Shown: positions 1-6,500 of the stretch, piece after piece | Layout: every line of letters begins with the position of its first letter | Numbering within the stretch: the stretch's first letter is position 1 | Assembly (NCBI GenBank): GCA_038232515.1 | Contig: JBBSHS010000071.1 | Span: 1-12,364, forward strand | Direction: 5' to 3' | Origin: JBBSHS01 sp038232515 | Lineage (GTDB): Bacteria; Actinomycetota; Acidimicrobiia; Acidimicrobiales; JAUJNH01 | DNA length: 12,364 nt | Notes under the pieces: model-generated | The model's input: the letters and a program-made list of their open reading frames with translations, nothing else | Told to the model about the DNA's origin: nothing | Database searches by the model: none | Program-made: the position numbers and the translations under genes

Positions 1-94
1 ACCGGCGCCGATCGAACTCCGCCGCGCCTTGGCCACCATCGACCGCGTTGTCACGGACTACGTCGATCACGCGCGCCTGGGCGCAGCCGCGTGA
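1..94 (+). CDS. 3' end of an unidentified protein-coding gene
   Basis: The reading frame that starts at base 2 is open from the window edge to TGA at 92-94. It encodes about 30 C-terminal residues, with most codons ending in G or C as in the other genes here. The tail is a charged, probably helical segment (TIDRVVTDYVDHARLG) ending in three alanines. No family can be assigned from so short a piece. The gene converges on the SDR gene that ends at 144, and its stop overlaps a GTG that opens a 15-codon frame. Confidence 0.55.
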   Translation, partial: PAPIELRRALATIDRVVTDYVDHARLGAAA

Positions 95-138
95 AACTTG
101 CCGAGAAGTTCAAAGACCCGACCCCCAAGAAGATCTAG
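91..138 (+). other. 15-codon GTG-started ORF overlapping the preceding stop
   Basis: GTG at 91-93 overlaps TGA at 92-94 and opens a 15-codon frame to TAG at 136-138. The peptide is lysine-rich (VKLAEKFKDPTPKKI), and 12 of its 15 codons end in G or C, as expected of coding DNA here. It could be a translationally coupled micro-ORF, the true C-terminus of the upstream gene reached by a frameshift (real or a sequencing error), or chance. It ends 5 bases before the last base of the convergent SDR gene. I do not recognise the peptide. Confidence 0.2.
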
Positions 139-143
139 GTCTG

Positions 144-1190
144 TCAGCGCTCGGGATTGCGCACGACGGCGGAGGAGTGGCGGAGGAAGTTCTCCACGTC
201 GGGGTCGTGGCCGTACGGGCGGCCGATGTCGGTGGCCCGGCGCCGGCGCGAGGCCTGGGCGAAGCTGTCCACCGTGCCTGCCGACGTGAACCGGTAGCCG
301 AACCCCGTTTCTTGGAGGCGGTGGTTGTCGACACCGCGGCCGTAGCGCAGCAGCGACAGCAGCTCCGGTGGGAGATCGGCGATGCCGAGCCGGCTGAGGG
401 CCGTGGCGAAGGGGCCGGCGAGGTAGGGCGGCAGGATCGGCGCCGTCGGGCGGCCGACGATCGACGCACATTCGCTCCACGGCAGCCGACCGTCGCCGGC
501 CACGTTGAACACACCCGACAGGTGGTGATCGAGCACGAACTGGATCGAGCGGATGACGTCGGTCTCCTCCACGAACTGCACCAGCGGGTCGAAGCCGGCG
601 ACGGCCGGGACGACGGGGAGGTCCAGCAGCCTGGAGATGGGCGTGACGATGTCAGCCCCCAGCACGTCGGCAGAGCGCAACACCGCCACGTCGACGTGCG
701 GGTTGTCCTCGGTGAAGTCGCTGAGGTAGTGCTCAGCCTCGAGCAGTGACCGTTCGACCCGGGTGCGGGCCGTGCCGGAGCGCCGGGTCGCCTCGTCGAA
801 CCAGTACGGGTCGCGTTCGGTACTCCCGTAGACCAGCGTCGACGACTTCACCACCAGGTCGCGCACCGGGCTGTCCGGGGCACTGGCCGCGGCCAGCAGG
901 TTCATGGTGCCGATGACGTTGGTCTCGTGCAGTGCCCGACCCCTCAAGCGGGTGGAGTCCACGACGAGGGAGGTGTGCAGCACGGTGTCGACCTGGGTGG
1001 CCCGGATCAGGCGCGACAGGATGGAGTAGCTCTGGTCGCAGCGGACGAACTCCGTGCGCTCGAGCTCGACGAGAGGATCGTCGGTGTCAAGACCGATGAT
1101 CACGTCGACGTCGGGATCCGCCTCCAACGCCTGCGCCACCCGGCCTCCCCAGAACGAGGCCAACCCGGTGACCAGGGCCCGCCTACCCAC
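144..1190 (-). CDS. NAD(P)-binding SDR, GalE2/Rv0501-like epimerase-dehydratase family
   Basis: A 348-residue protein with an extended-SDR (Rossmann) N-terminus. The nucleotide-binding loop is TGLASFWGG (residues 8-16), an acidic residue (D35) ends the second strand in GLDTDDP, and NVIGT (91-95) and SSTLVYG (116-122) are further family landmarks. The usual catalytic YxxxK is not visible: where it should lie, before the helix ending in LLEAE, the sequence reads TARTRVER, giving T143/R147. This may be a non-classical or catalytically altered member, so substrate and reaction are unknown. The start is GTG, with no clear ribosome-binding site. It lies 51 bp downstream of the acyltransferase on the same strand and is probably co-transcribed. 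From memory, the same two families are neighbours in Mycobacterium (Rv0501 galE2, Rv0502). Confidence 0.85.
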   Translation of the reverse strand: MGRRALVTGLASFWGGRVAQALEADPDVDVIIGLDTDDPLVELERTEFVRCDQSYSILSRLIRATQVDTVLHTSLVVDSTRLRGRALHETNVIGTMNLLAAASAPDSPVRDLVVKSSTLVYGSTERDPYWFDEATRRSGTARTRVERSLLEAEHYLSDFTEDNPHVDVAVLRSADVLGADIVTPISRLLDLPVVPAVAGFDPLVQFVEETDVIRSIQFVLDHHLSGVFNVAGDGRLPWSECASIVGRPTAPILPPYLAGPFATALSRLGIADLPPELLSLLRYGRGVDNHRLQETGFGYRFTSAGTVDSFAQASRRRRATDIGRPYGHDPDVENFLRHSSAVVRNPER

Positions 1191-1241
1191 CAGCGGTACC
1201 CGGCGCCGCCGACCAGCGGGGCGATGGCCGCCCGACCTGGC

Positions 1242-2120
1242 TCATCCGAACCAGATCGAACGGCGGCGGCTGAGCATGTCGTACAGGGCCTCCTGGAGGC
1301 TCAGGCGGATACCTTCGGCCGCGTCCATGATGCGGCTCTTGGAATAGCGCTCCTGATCCGGGGGGACGTCGAAGTGCACCGGGTCGAGCACGCGCAGGCG
1401 GAACTTGGCCGGGAAATAGGCGATCAGACCGAGAGGACCGAACGCCAGCATGTTGGCGGTTACCGGGACGTAGGGAACACCGAGCACCTTGGCCAGGCCA
1501 TTGATCTTGAACAGGATGGGCATGGATTCTTCGGCGCCCACCACGGCGATGGGAATGACGGGCACGCCGGCCCGCATGGCGATCTCGACGAAGCCACCTC
1601 GACCGAATCGGCGCAGCTGGTACCGCTCGGGATAGGTCTTGCCCGAGCCCTTGGACCCCTCAGGGAAGGTCAGCACCAGCTGCTGCTGGCGCAGGAGCCG
1701 GTAGGCGTTCTGAGGGTGGGCGGTGACCCCACCGGTGCGCGACCACAGCGTCCCCACGAACGGCGTGCTGCGGAAGAAGAAGTCGGCGAGGCCGTAGACG
1801 GCCCGGTGCCGCTCGACTTCAATGCCGTGCACGATGACGGGGGCATCGGAGGGGATGGCGCCGGCGTGGTTGGCCACCAGCAGGGCGCCGCCCGTGCTGG
1901 GCAGCTTCTCCAGACCTTCCCATTCGGCCCGGAACCAGTGGCGGTAGATCGGGTCGTAGACGAGACGGGCGAGCGCCCTCACCCGCTCGGAGCGGCCCCA
2001 CTCGTCGACGTCGGAGAGGCGGCCGTCGGGCGCCGGTCCGGGCACCGTGTCGACCGGGCCGGCCAGGGGGGCCAGCGCATCGGCTGCGCCCCGATCCGCC
2101 GCGATCTGGTCGCCGGCCAC
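1242..2120 (-). CDS. PlsC-like lysophospholipid/1-acylglycerol-3-phosphate acyltransferase family protein
   Basis: A 292-residue protein of the glycerolipid acyltransferase (LPLAT) superfamily, expected to move an acyl group from acyl-CoA or acyl-ACP to a lysolipid at the inner membrane face. Block I is NHAGAIPSD (84-92), with His and Asp six residues apart rather than the textbook four, a spacing I associate with the actinobacterial Rv0502 subgroup. Block III is FPEGSKGSGK (152-161) and block IV is VPVIPIAVVG (187-196). The first 45 residues are poorly conserved-looking, and an in-frame GTG at residue 26 is an alternative start. The chosen GTG at 2118-2120 is favoured because a TAGACT -10-like hexamer sits exactly 6 bases upstream with no Shine-Dalgarno sequence, implying a leaderless mRNA. 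Exact substrate is unknown. Confidence 0.88.
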   Translation of the reverse strand: MAGDQIAADRGAADALAPLAGPVDTVPGPAPDGRLSDVDEWGRSERVRALARLVYDPIYRHWFRAEWEGLEKLPSTGGALLVANHAGAIPSDAPVIVHGIEVERHRAVYGLADFFFRSTPFVGTLWSRTGGVTAHPQNAYRLLRQQQLVLTFPEGSKGSGKTYPERYQLRRFGRGGFVEIAMRAGVPVIPIAVVGAEESMPILFKINGLAKVLGVPYVPVTANMLAFGPLGLIAYFPAKFRLRVLDPVHFDVPPDQERYSKSRIMDAAEGIRLSLQEALYDMLSRRRSIWFG

Positions 2121-2126
2121 ACCAGG

Positions 2127-2132
2127 AGTCTA
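2127..2132 (-). promoter_or_regulatory. -10 hexamer TAGACT for a leaderless acyltransferase transcript
   Basis: On the minus strand TAGACT (consensus TANNNT) lies 6 bases before the GTG start, so transcription would begin at or beside the start codon. No Shine-Dalgarno sequence is present, consistent with leaderless expression, which is common in Actinobacteria. No clear -35 element is visible. Confidence 0.5.
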
Positions 2133-2181
2133 CGCGCCCGCCCGCGAGCCGAGCTGGCTCCCTGGCCGCCCACCTGCCGGG

Positions 2182-2187
2182 CACACT
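2182..2187 (+). promoter_or_regulatory. -10-like hexamer CACACT for a leaderless nuclease transcript
   Basis: CACACT lies 7 bases before the GTG start of the nuclease, and no ribosome-binding site precedes that start. It keeps the A at position 2 and T at position 6 of a -10 element but has C at position 1. It shares the 74-bp divergent gap with the acyltransferase promoter. Confidence 0.3.
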
Positions 2188-2194
2188 GGGCCCG

Positions 2195-3694
2195 GTGACG
2201 TGGCTCACGGTCCGGCCCTCAACGTTGCACCTGGAGGGCGGCTGTCCGGCCGCGCTCGATGCCAGCCTGCGCGACGAACGCGGTGTGAGCGGTGCTTTCA
2301 CCCGCTCGCGACTGCGCGACCCGCTGCTGGGCCGCCTGCGCCGGGCCGGGTCGCCCTTGCACCGTCGCCACCTGCACGGCAACGTCGACGGTCTGCTCCC
2401 CGAGGAACAAGCCGTCTTCGACGCCATGGTGGAGGGTTACATCGAGCTGTTCGAGGGTGAGACAGTGCGGTCGTTGCCGTGCGAAGCCTGCTTCAAGCCC
2501 ACCGAGCTGCGGCGGCGGGAGCTGGTACTGGGAGGCTGGGTCGACCTCCTCCTAGAGGACGGCCCTCAGCTGGAACTCCGCCAGCTCGAGCTGTGGGGTC
2601 GGCCGCTGTGCGCCGACCCGTTCGCCAACCCGGCGCTGGCCCTAGCCGTCCTGCGGTTGCGCACCATCGAGATGATCGGCCCCAGCCGATGCCTGAAGAT
2701 CCGCCACGTCGACCCGCTGGCCCGTACCCAGGAGGTGGTCGTCTTCGATGTGGCCGACGAGCTGGAACGGTTGGCCGCGCAGATCGACCAGGGCGTGGGG
2801 CGGTTGCGAGCGGCGGCCGACCCGGTGGTGCGGCGGCCGGGGGTGGGCTGCTCGAGGTGTCAGCAGGTCGACACCTGTGGTGCGGTGACCACGGGACCTC
2901 CCCCCGGGCCCGCGGCCACGGCCGACGAGGGTTCGCTCGTGGGGTCGGTGTTGACCCTCTCGCCCAGCGCCGTCGAGCTGTGGCGGCGCTGCCCGCGGGC
3001 CTTCCGGGCCCGGCACCTGCTGCAACTGCCCGGCTCCGACCGATTCGACCACGGCGGTGTCGGGATCCGGGTCCACCGCCTGCTCGAGGACCTCCACGCC
3101 GCCGGACCGTGCACATCGGCCGATGCCGTCCACGCTTTCCTGGCCGCCCGACTCCGCCTCGGCGACCCTACCGACGCCCACGTCGCCACCCTCGTGGAGC
3201 GGCACGTCCCCCGCTGCCCCCGAGGCGCCACCAGCGTGGGCCACGAGCACGCACTGGCCCGGGTGGAGGCGAGCGGCTGGCCCATCGTGGTCGTCACCGG
3301 GAGGCTGGACGCCTGTTGGGCCCTCCCTCCCGCTCAGGGGGCCGCTCGGGCCCTGGGCGGCGTGCTCGAGGTGCGCGACTACAAGACCGGTCGTGGTCCC
3401 AGCGTTCCTCTCGCCCACGACCCGGCGGCCCAGGTGCAGGCCTGGCTGGCTGCGCCTCTGGCCCGGTCCATGGGCCTGGAGCTCCGGTTGCGCTACGAGC
3501 TGTTGTCGCCCGACGCCGACGACGAGCTGGCCCCGTGGTCACCGGCCGAGGAGGACCTGGAGGGCATCGGGGCCAGCCTGCGCTCCCTGGCCGTCGAGCT
3601 GGGCGACGGCTGGGACGTCGCCGCCTGCGAGGCACCGGCCGTCTGCGACGGCTGCCAGCATCGAACCGTCTGTCCCGTGCGGGCCGTCTGGTGA
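2195..3694 (+). CDS. Tandem-duplicated PD-(D/E)XK (RecB/Cas4-like) nuclease with two Cys4 Fe-S motifs
   Basis: A 499-residue protein built from two related halves. The C-terminal half (about 250-499) carries a RecB/Cas4-type nuclease core: CPRAF with C266, a VHRLLEDLH helix with H294, GRLD with D372, EVRDYKTG with D395 and K397, and AQVQAW with Q413/Q415. The final CDGCQHRTVC (C484, C487, C493) together with C266 forms the Cys4 set that binds a 4Fe-4S cluster in AddB and Cas4. The N-terminal half (1-230) repeats the layout: LTVRPSTLHLEGGCP matches LTLSPSAVELWRRCP, giving C17, then GGWVD (D117) and CSRCQQVDTC (C219, C222, C228) with the same CxxCx5C spacing. Its catalytic segment reads LELWGR, so the lysine is replaced and this half is probably inactive. 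The role is likely DNA end processing or repair, but no helicase partner is nearby. GTG start at 2195, no Shine-Dalgarno; the stop is 15 bp before a tRNA. Confidence 0.85.
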   Translation: MTWLTVRPSTLHLEGGCPAALDASLRDERGVSGAFTRSRLRDPLLGRLRRAGSPLHRRHLHGNVDGLLPEEQAVFDAMVEGYIELFEGETVRSLPCEACFKPTELRRRELVLGGWVDLLLEDGPQLELRQLELWGRPLCADPFANPALALAVLRLRTIEMIGPSRCLKIRHVDPLARTQEVVVFDVADELERLAAQIDQGVGRLRAAADPVVRRPGVGCSRCQQVDTCGAVTTGPPPGPAATADEGSLVGSVLTLSPSAVELWRRCPRAFRARHLLQLPGSDRFDHGGVGIRVHRLLEDLHAAGPCTSADAVHAFLAARLRLGDPTDAHVATLVERHVPRCPRGATSVGHEHALARVEASGWPIVVVTGRLDACWALPPAQGAARALGGVLEVRDYKTGRGPSVPLAHDPAAQVQAWLAAPLARSMGLELRLRYELLSPDADDELAPWSPAEEDLEGIGASLRSLAVELGDGWDVAACEAPAVCDGCQHRTVCPVRAVW

Positions 3695-3709
3695 CACGAT
3701 GCGTGTGCC

Positions 3710-3781
3710 GGGGGCGTAGCCCAATGCAGAGGCAGGCGGCTTAAAACCGCTCCAGTGAGGGTTCGAGTCCCTCCGTCCCCA
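3710..3781 (+). tRNA. tRNA with UAA anticodon (Leu-type) but a short variable loop
   Basis: A 72-base cloverleaf can be drawn fully. The acceptor stem 3710-3716 pairs with 3774-3780 (7 bp, one G-U) and A3781 is the discriminator. The D-stem GCC/GGC (3719-3721 with 3731-3733) has 3 bp. The anticodon stem 3735-3739 pairs with 3747-3751, with loop CTTAAAA placing UAA at 3742-3744. The T-arm is GAGGG-TTCGAGT-CCCTC (3757-3773). The variable region is only 5 bases (3752-3756), whereas bacterial tRNA-Leu normally has a long class II variable arm. The D-loop lacks the consecutive GG that normally locks onto the T-loop. CCA is not encoded (CCG follows). The anticodon would read UUA, but charging by LeuRS is uncertain. 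It lies 15 bp after the nuclease gene. Confidence 0.85.
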
Positions 3782-3933
3782 CCGAGACCCCATCGATGCC
3801 GTAGGTCACCCCGGCCCGAATCGTGCTCGGCGCCACCGGTGGTCGCCTGACTATTCCGGCCGGGATGAGCTGACGTCAGCGAGGAGGTCGGACGGCCGGT
3901 TGGTGTGTCACCACCCCGGGCAGTTCGTCCCGA
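3782..3933. other. Convergent intergenic spacer after the tRNA
   Basis: About 150 bases between the tRNA and the 3' end of the convergent acyltransferase. No gene is supported. It contains three short perfect palindromes: CATCGATG (3791-3798), CCACCGGTGG (3833-3842) and GCTGACGTCAGC (3869-3880). A 5-bp hairpin TGGTG-tgt-CACCA lies at about 3901-3913. None has a T-tract, so no convincing intrinsic terminator is visible. Confidence 0.5.
3869..3880. repeat. 12-bp perfect palindrome GCTGACGTCAGC
   Basis: The sequence equals its own reverse complement over 12 bases, with a TGACGTCA core, and resembles a dimeric regulator's operator. It lies in a convergent spacer, not upstream of any gene, so an operator role has no obvious target. 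Confidence 0.35.
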
Positions 3934-5745
3934 CTATGACGACAACGCCTCGGCCAGAAGCTGGGCGTAGACGTTTGCCCCGTAGGCCGTCATGTGGATG
4001 CCGTCGCCGTAGAACAGGTCGGGGTGGTCGGTGCCGAACTGGTGCCAGTCCACCAGCACGGCATTCGGGTAGCGACGGGCGGCGTCGCCCAGCACGCTGT
4101 TGTCGGGGCCTTCCCAGGGACGGTCAGCTTTGACGTTGACCAGCACGACCCGGCGGACCGGCTTCAACTCCGCCATGAGCTTGTCGAGGTCCGACGACCG
4201 GATGAGGCTGTTGGTGCCCATGTGGACGATCACCTCACTGCCCAGGCGGCCGGTGACCCGCAGTTGGTGGACGATGCCCACGGCCGTGGCGAACGGCCGG
4301 CCGATCTGGGCGTCGACATACAGATTGGGAACACGGTCGTGCAGGGCGGCTCGGCCGTCCAACATGACGGAGTCGCCGATGGCCGTAACCCTCGGCGTCG
4401 GCACCGTGGTGGGCACGGATGGGTCGCCGGTCTGGGGAACGGTCGTGGGAGGGGGCGGTGTCTCCGCTGTGGCTGCTGGCCCCGAAGTCAGGAAGGCCGG
4501 GGGCGGCGGTGCCCGGTGACCGACCAGGACACCCGTGGCGACGGCCACGACGACCAGGCCGGCGCTGGCGGCGGCCGCCATGTCCTTGACCACCGGGCGT
4601 CCCCGCCCGGACAGCACGGTATGGACGTGGGACCACGTCCGCCCCAGTCGCCCGTCCAGGGCCGGTCGCTCGACGAATCGGTAGGACAGCTCGGCGAGCA
4701 CCAGGGTGAGGACCATGCGCGAGACGAGGAGGGGGGTGCCGCTGAGCGGCACGTCGGTGCGGGGCCGGGTGAGATCGATCACGGGCCAGTGCCAGAGGTA
4801 CACGCTGTAGGAGCGCTTGCCCAGCCACACCAGCGGCCGCCACCCGAGGAGGCGGCTGAGCAGGCGGGGGGCCGGGTGGGCCACGGCGGCGATGAGGAGA
4901 CCGGACAGCAGGGCCACGACCAGGAAGCCGCCGTGGTACAGGCCGGTGGTGAACTGGTTGGTGCGGGCCACGAACCAGGCCAGACCGCCAAGGGCGGCCA
5001 GACCCCCGATCTCCAGGGCCCAACGGGCCCGGGCGCCCACGTCGGCACCGAGCCGGTTCGGCGGCCACGCACAGGCCAGAGCGGCACCCACCAGGATGGT
5101 CCCCAGCCTTGTCTCGGTCCCGTAGTACACCGCCGACGTGACCGCCGAAGGGTTGTACAGGACCGCCATCAGCCCGGCGGAGGCGACGGCGACGGCGACG
5201 ATCGGCAGCACCAGACGGCTGGGCTTGCGCCTCCACACCAACAAGGCGGACAGGACGATCGGCCACAACAGGTAGAACTGCTCTTCGATGGCCAGCGTCC
5301 AGAGGTGCTCGAGGACGGGCGGCCGCCCCACCGCCTGGAAATAGGACTGGTGCTGGAAGATGAGCCGCCAGTTGGTGACGTACAGGACCGCCGACACCAG
5401 GTCACCGCGAAGCCGGGCGCTCTGGTCTGGGGCAATCAACGGGACCAAGACCGCGGCCGCGGCCAACAACGTGAAGAGCGCAGGCAGCAGGCGCCGGGCC
5501 CGCCGCCCCCAGAACCCCAGCAGGTTGAGGTTCCCCGACGTCCTGAGCTCGCTCAGCAGCACCGAGGTGATCAGGAAGCCGCTGATCACGAAGAACACGT
5601 CGACGCCCAGGAAGCCGCCACCGGCCCATCCCAGTCCGGCGTGGTAGGCGAAGACGGCCGCCACCGCCAGCGCCCGGAGTCCGTCTACGGCCGGCAGGTA
5701 GCGGAGTCCCGGTCGGTGCGGTCTGGTGGGAACGGCGGTGACCAT
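3934..5745 (-). CDS. Membrane O-acyltransferase, AT3 (OafA/OatA type) with C-terminal SGNH domain
   Basis: A 603-residue protein that should move acyl groups across the membrane onto an extracytoplasmic glycan (peptidoglycan, polysaccharide or glycolipid). The N-terminal AT3 domain (about 15-360) has many hydrophobic helices and the R-x10-H motif (R24, H35), then FLGVDVFFVISGFLIT (45-60) and LWTLAIEEQFYLLWP (148-162). A further transmembrane helix lies at about 390-408, followed by a Pro/Thr linker (412-451). The SGNH hydrolase-like domain follows: GDS (S459), GTN (N512) and DGIH (D581, H584), so the catalytic residues look intact, as in Staphylococcus OatA. The frame stays open upstream to an ATG at 5940, but those 65 residues are low-complexity. 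ATG at 5743-5745 begins just before the conserved RYLPAVDGLRA and has a TACGAT -10-like box nearby. The acceptor is unknown; no glycan operon surrounds it. Confidence 0.88.
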   Translation of the reverse strand: MVTAVPTRPHRPGLRYLPAVDGLRALAVAAVFAYHAGLGWAGGGFLGVDVFFVISGFLITSVLLSELRTSGNLNLLGFWGRRARRLLPALFTLLAAAAVLVPLIAPDQSARLRGDLVSAVLYVTNWRLIFQHQSYFQAVGRPPVLEHLWTLAIEEQFYLLWPIVLSALLVWRRKPSRLVLPIVAVAVASAGLMAVLYNPSAVTSAVYYGTETRLGTILVGAALACAWPPNRLGADVGARARWALEIGGLAALGGLAWFVARTNQFTTGLYHGGFLVVALLSGLLIAAVAHPAPRLLSRLLGWRPLVWLGKRSYSVYLWHWPVIDLTRPRTDVPLSGTPLLVSRMVLTLVLAELSYRFVERPALDGRLGRTWSHVHTVLSGRGRPVVKDMAAAASAGLVVVAVATGVLVGHRAPPPPAFLTSGPAATAETPPPPTTVPQTGDPSVPTTVPTPRVTAIGDSVMLDGRAALHDRVPNLYVDAQIGRPFATAVGIVHQLRVTGRLGSEVIVHMGTNSLIRSSDLDKLMAELKPVRRVVLVNVKADRPWEGPDNSVLGDAARRYPNAVLVDWHQFGTDHPDLFYGDGIHMTAYGANVYAQLLAEALSS

Positions 5746-5757
5746 GGGCGCGGCTGC

Positions 5758-5763
5758 ATCGTA
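5758..5763 (-). promoter_or_regulatory. -10-like hexamer TACGAT upstream of the AT3-SGNH gene
   Basis: On the minus strand TACGAT lies 12 bases before ATG at 5743-5745, predicting a leader of only about 5-6 bases. It supports the ATG at 5745 over the in-frame ATG at 5940. No Shine-Dalgarno sequence or convincing -35 is visible. Confidence 0.35.
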
Positions 5764-5800
5764 AGTGCCGGCCGGTGCGGATTGAGGACGGGTACCAGGC

Positions 5801-5818
5801 GGTCCCGGCGGTCCCGGC
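5801..5818. repeat. Two tandem copies of the 9-mer GGTCCCGGC
   Basis: Two perfect head-to-tail copies in the divergent spacer (5746-5954) between the AT3-SGNH gene and the unknown protein. On the minus strand the repeat lies inside the open frame upstream of 5745 and would encode a PPGPPG run there, which helps explain the spurious extension. No function is evident. Confidence 0.4.
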
Positions 5819-5911
5819 GGGAGGGCACCGGACCGGCACGGGCACAGCGCCGGCTCAAGGGGCGAAAGTGTCGGAGCCCGGCCGGTGCCCGGTGCTCGAC
5901 GCGTCCTTCTC

Positions 5912-5929
5912 GACGGGCTCAACCCCGTC
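5912..5929. repeat. Inverted repeat GACGGG-N6-CCCGTC before the unknown gene
   Basis: A 6-bp perfect dyad with a 6-base spacer, 25 bases upstream of ATG at 5955. It could be an operator or a leader hairpin for that gene. No -10 hexamer is clearly placed relative to it. Confidence 0.3.
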
Positions 5930-5954
5930 CTGGTTGTCACATCCCCCGAGGATC

Positions 5955-6416
5955 ATGTCCCACATGGATGAGCTGAGCGCCCAGGACTTCATCGCCGCGG
6001 CTCGGGCCCTGTGCCTGGCCGCCGTCGGGTTGGGGCTGGTGGCACCGTCTTTCCGTAGCCCTCCCAGACGCGGGGATACCCCCCGCACCATCCGGCGGTA
6101 CGACGGCGGCGCCGTGGTGGCCGTCCGGCGCTGGTCGCGGCCGGCGGTGCAGGTCCTGGCCGACATGGTCGACGGCGTCCTCGCCGCCTCCCGGGTCCAG
6201 GGCGGCGTCCACGCCCGGGCTCGTCCCCAGTTGATGCAGGCGGCCTTGGAAGCGGTCGGGCGGCCGGCGCCGCTCACTCGGGTGCCGGCCCCGGCCACAG
6301 CCGCGACGGCCGTGGCGCCCCCCGCACCGGCGGTCGATCGAGCGCCGGCCGGCCCTGTGGCCGTCAGCGCCGATGAGCCGGGCGGGCATAGATCGGCTGG
6401 TCGGGCGGCGGCATGA
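5955..6416 (+). CDS. Alanine/proline-rich protein of unknown function
   Basis: A 153-residue protein I cannot assign to a named family. Codon third positions are strongly G/C, supporting a real gene. Residues 5-35 form a hydrophobic, alanine-rich, probably helical segment (FIAAARALCLAAVGLGLVAP). A basic stretch (FRSPPRRGDTPRTIRR) follows, then a compact segment (GGAVVAVRRW ... VQVLADMVDGVLAASR) that looks like the folded core. The last 50 residues are Ala/Pro-rich and probably disordered. No catalytic motif or metal-binding Cys/His set is seen. The start is ATG at 5955 (GAGG at 5948-5951, rather close) or ATG at 5964, three residues later. The frame is open back to 5775 but that part looks non-coding. 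The next gene, 290 bp downstream on the same strand, is a SpoIIE-type phosphatase; whether they work together is unknown. Confidence 0.65.
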   Translation: MSHMDELSAQDFIAAARALCLAAVGLGLVAPSFRSPPRRGDTPRTIRRYDGGAVVAVRRWSRPAVQVLADMVDGVLAASRVQGGVHARARPQLMQAALEAVGRPAPLTRVPAPATAATAVAPPAPAVDRAPAGPVAVSADEPGGHRSAGRAAA

Positions 6417-6500
6417 TCGTGGGCCGGCAAAAGGTGAGACAGCCGGCTTGCCGTACTGCGCAGGTGCCCGGTCAGCGAGTCGAGGGGTAACGCAGCGTTC

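Noticed and set aside
927..2198. 423-codon plus-strand ORF opposite the SDR and PlsC-like genes
   Set aside because: It spans two well-supported minus-strand genes and their gap and shows no family motif; a codon-bias shadow.
2479..3744. 421-codon plus-strand ORF in another frame of the nuclease
   Set aside because: Arg/Gly/Pro-rich shadow frame that reads into the tRNA; the 2195-3694 frame carries all nuclease motifs.
3710..3781. tRNA as an integration (att) site
   Set aside because: No integrase gene and no duplicated tRNA 3' end was noticed in the window.
3539..3793. 84-codon minus-strand ORF across the tRNA
   Set aside because: It is antisense to the tRNA and the nuclease end. The RDSNPH-type peptide is simply the reverse complement of the T-arm and is a common spurious product of tRNA genes.
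5746..5940. 65-residue N-terminal extension of the AT3-SGNH protein
   Set aside because: It is low-complexity (Pro, Gly, Arg), includes a tandem 9-mer repeat, and lacks the look of a signal or membrane segment. The AT3 domain begins just after ATG at 5745.
3994..5976. 660-codon plus-strand ORF opposite the AT3-SGNH gene
   Set aside because: It is a GC-bias shadow: rich in Gln, His, Arg and Gly with no domain, while the opposite strand has intact catalytic motifs.
6421..6500. Known riboswitch (c-di-GMP, c-di-AMP or cobalamin type) in the leader
   Set aside because: GGCAAAAGGTGAGAC and GGGGTAACGC look superficially switch-like, but none of the conserved cores I know for these classes is present in order.
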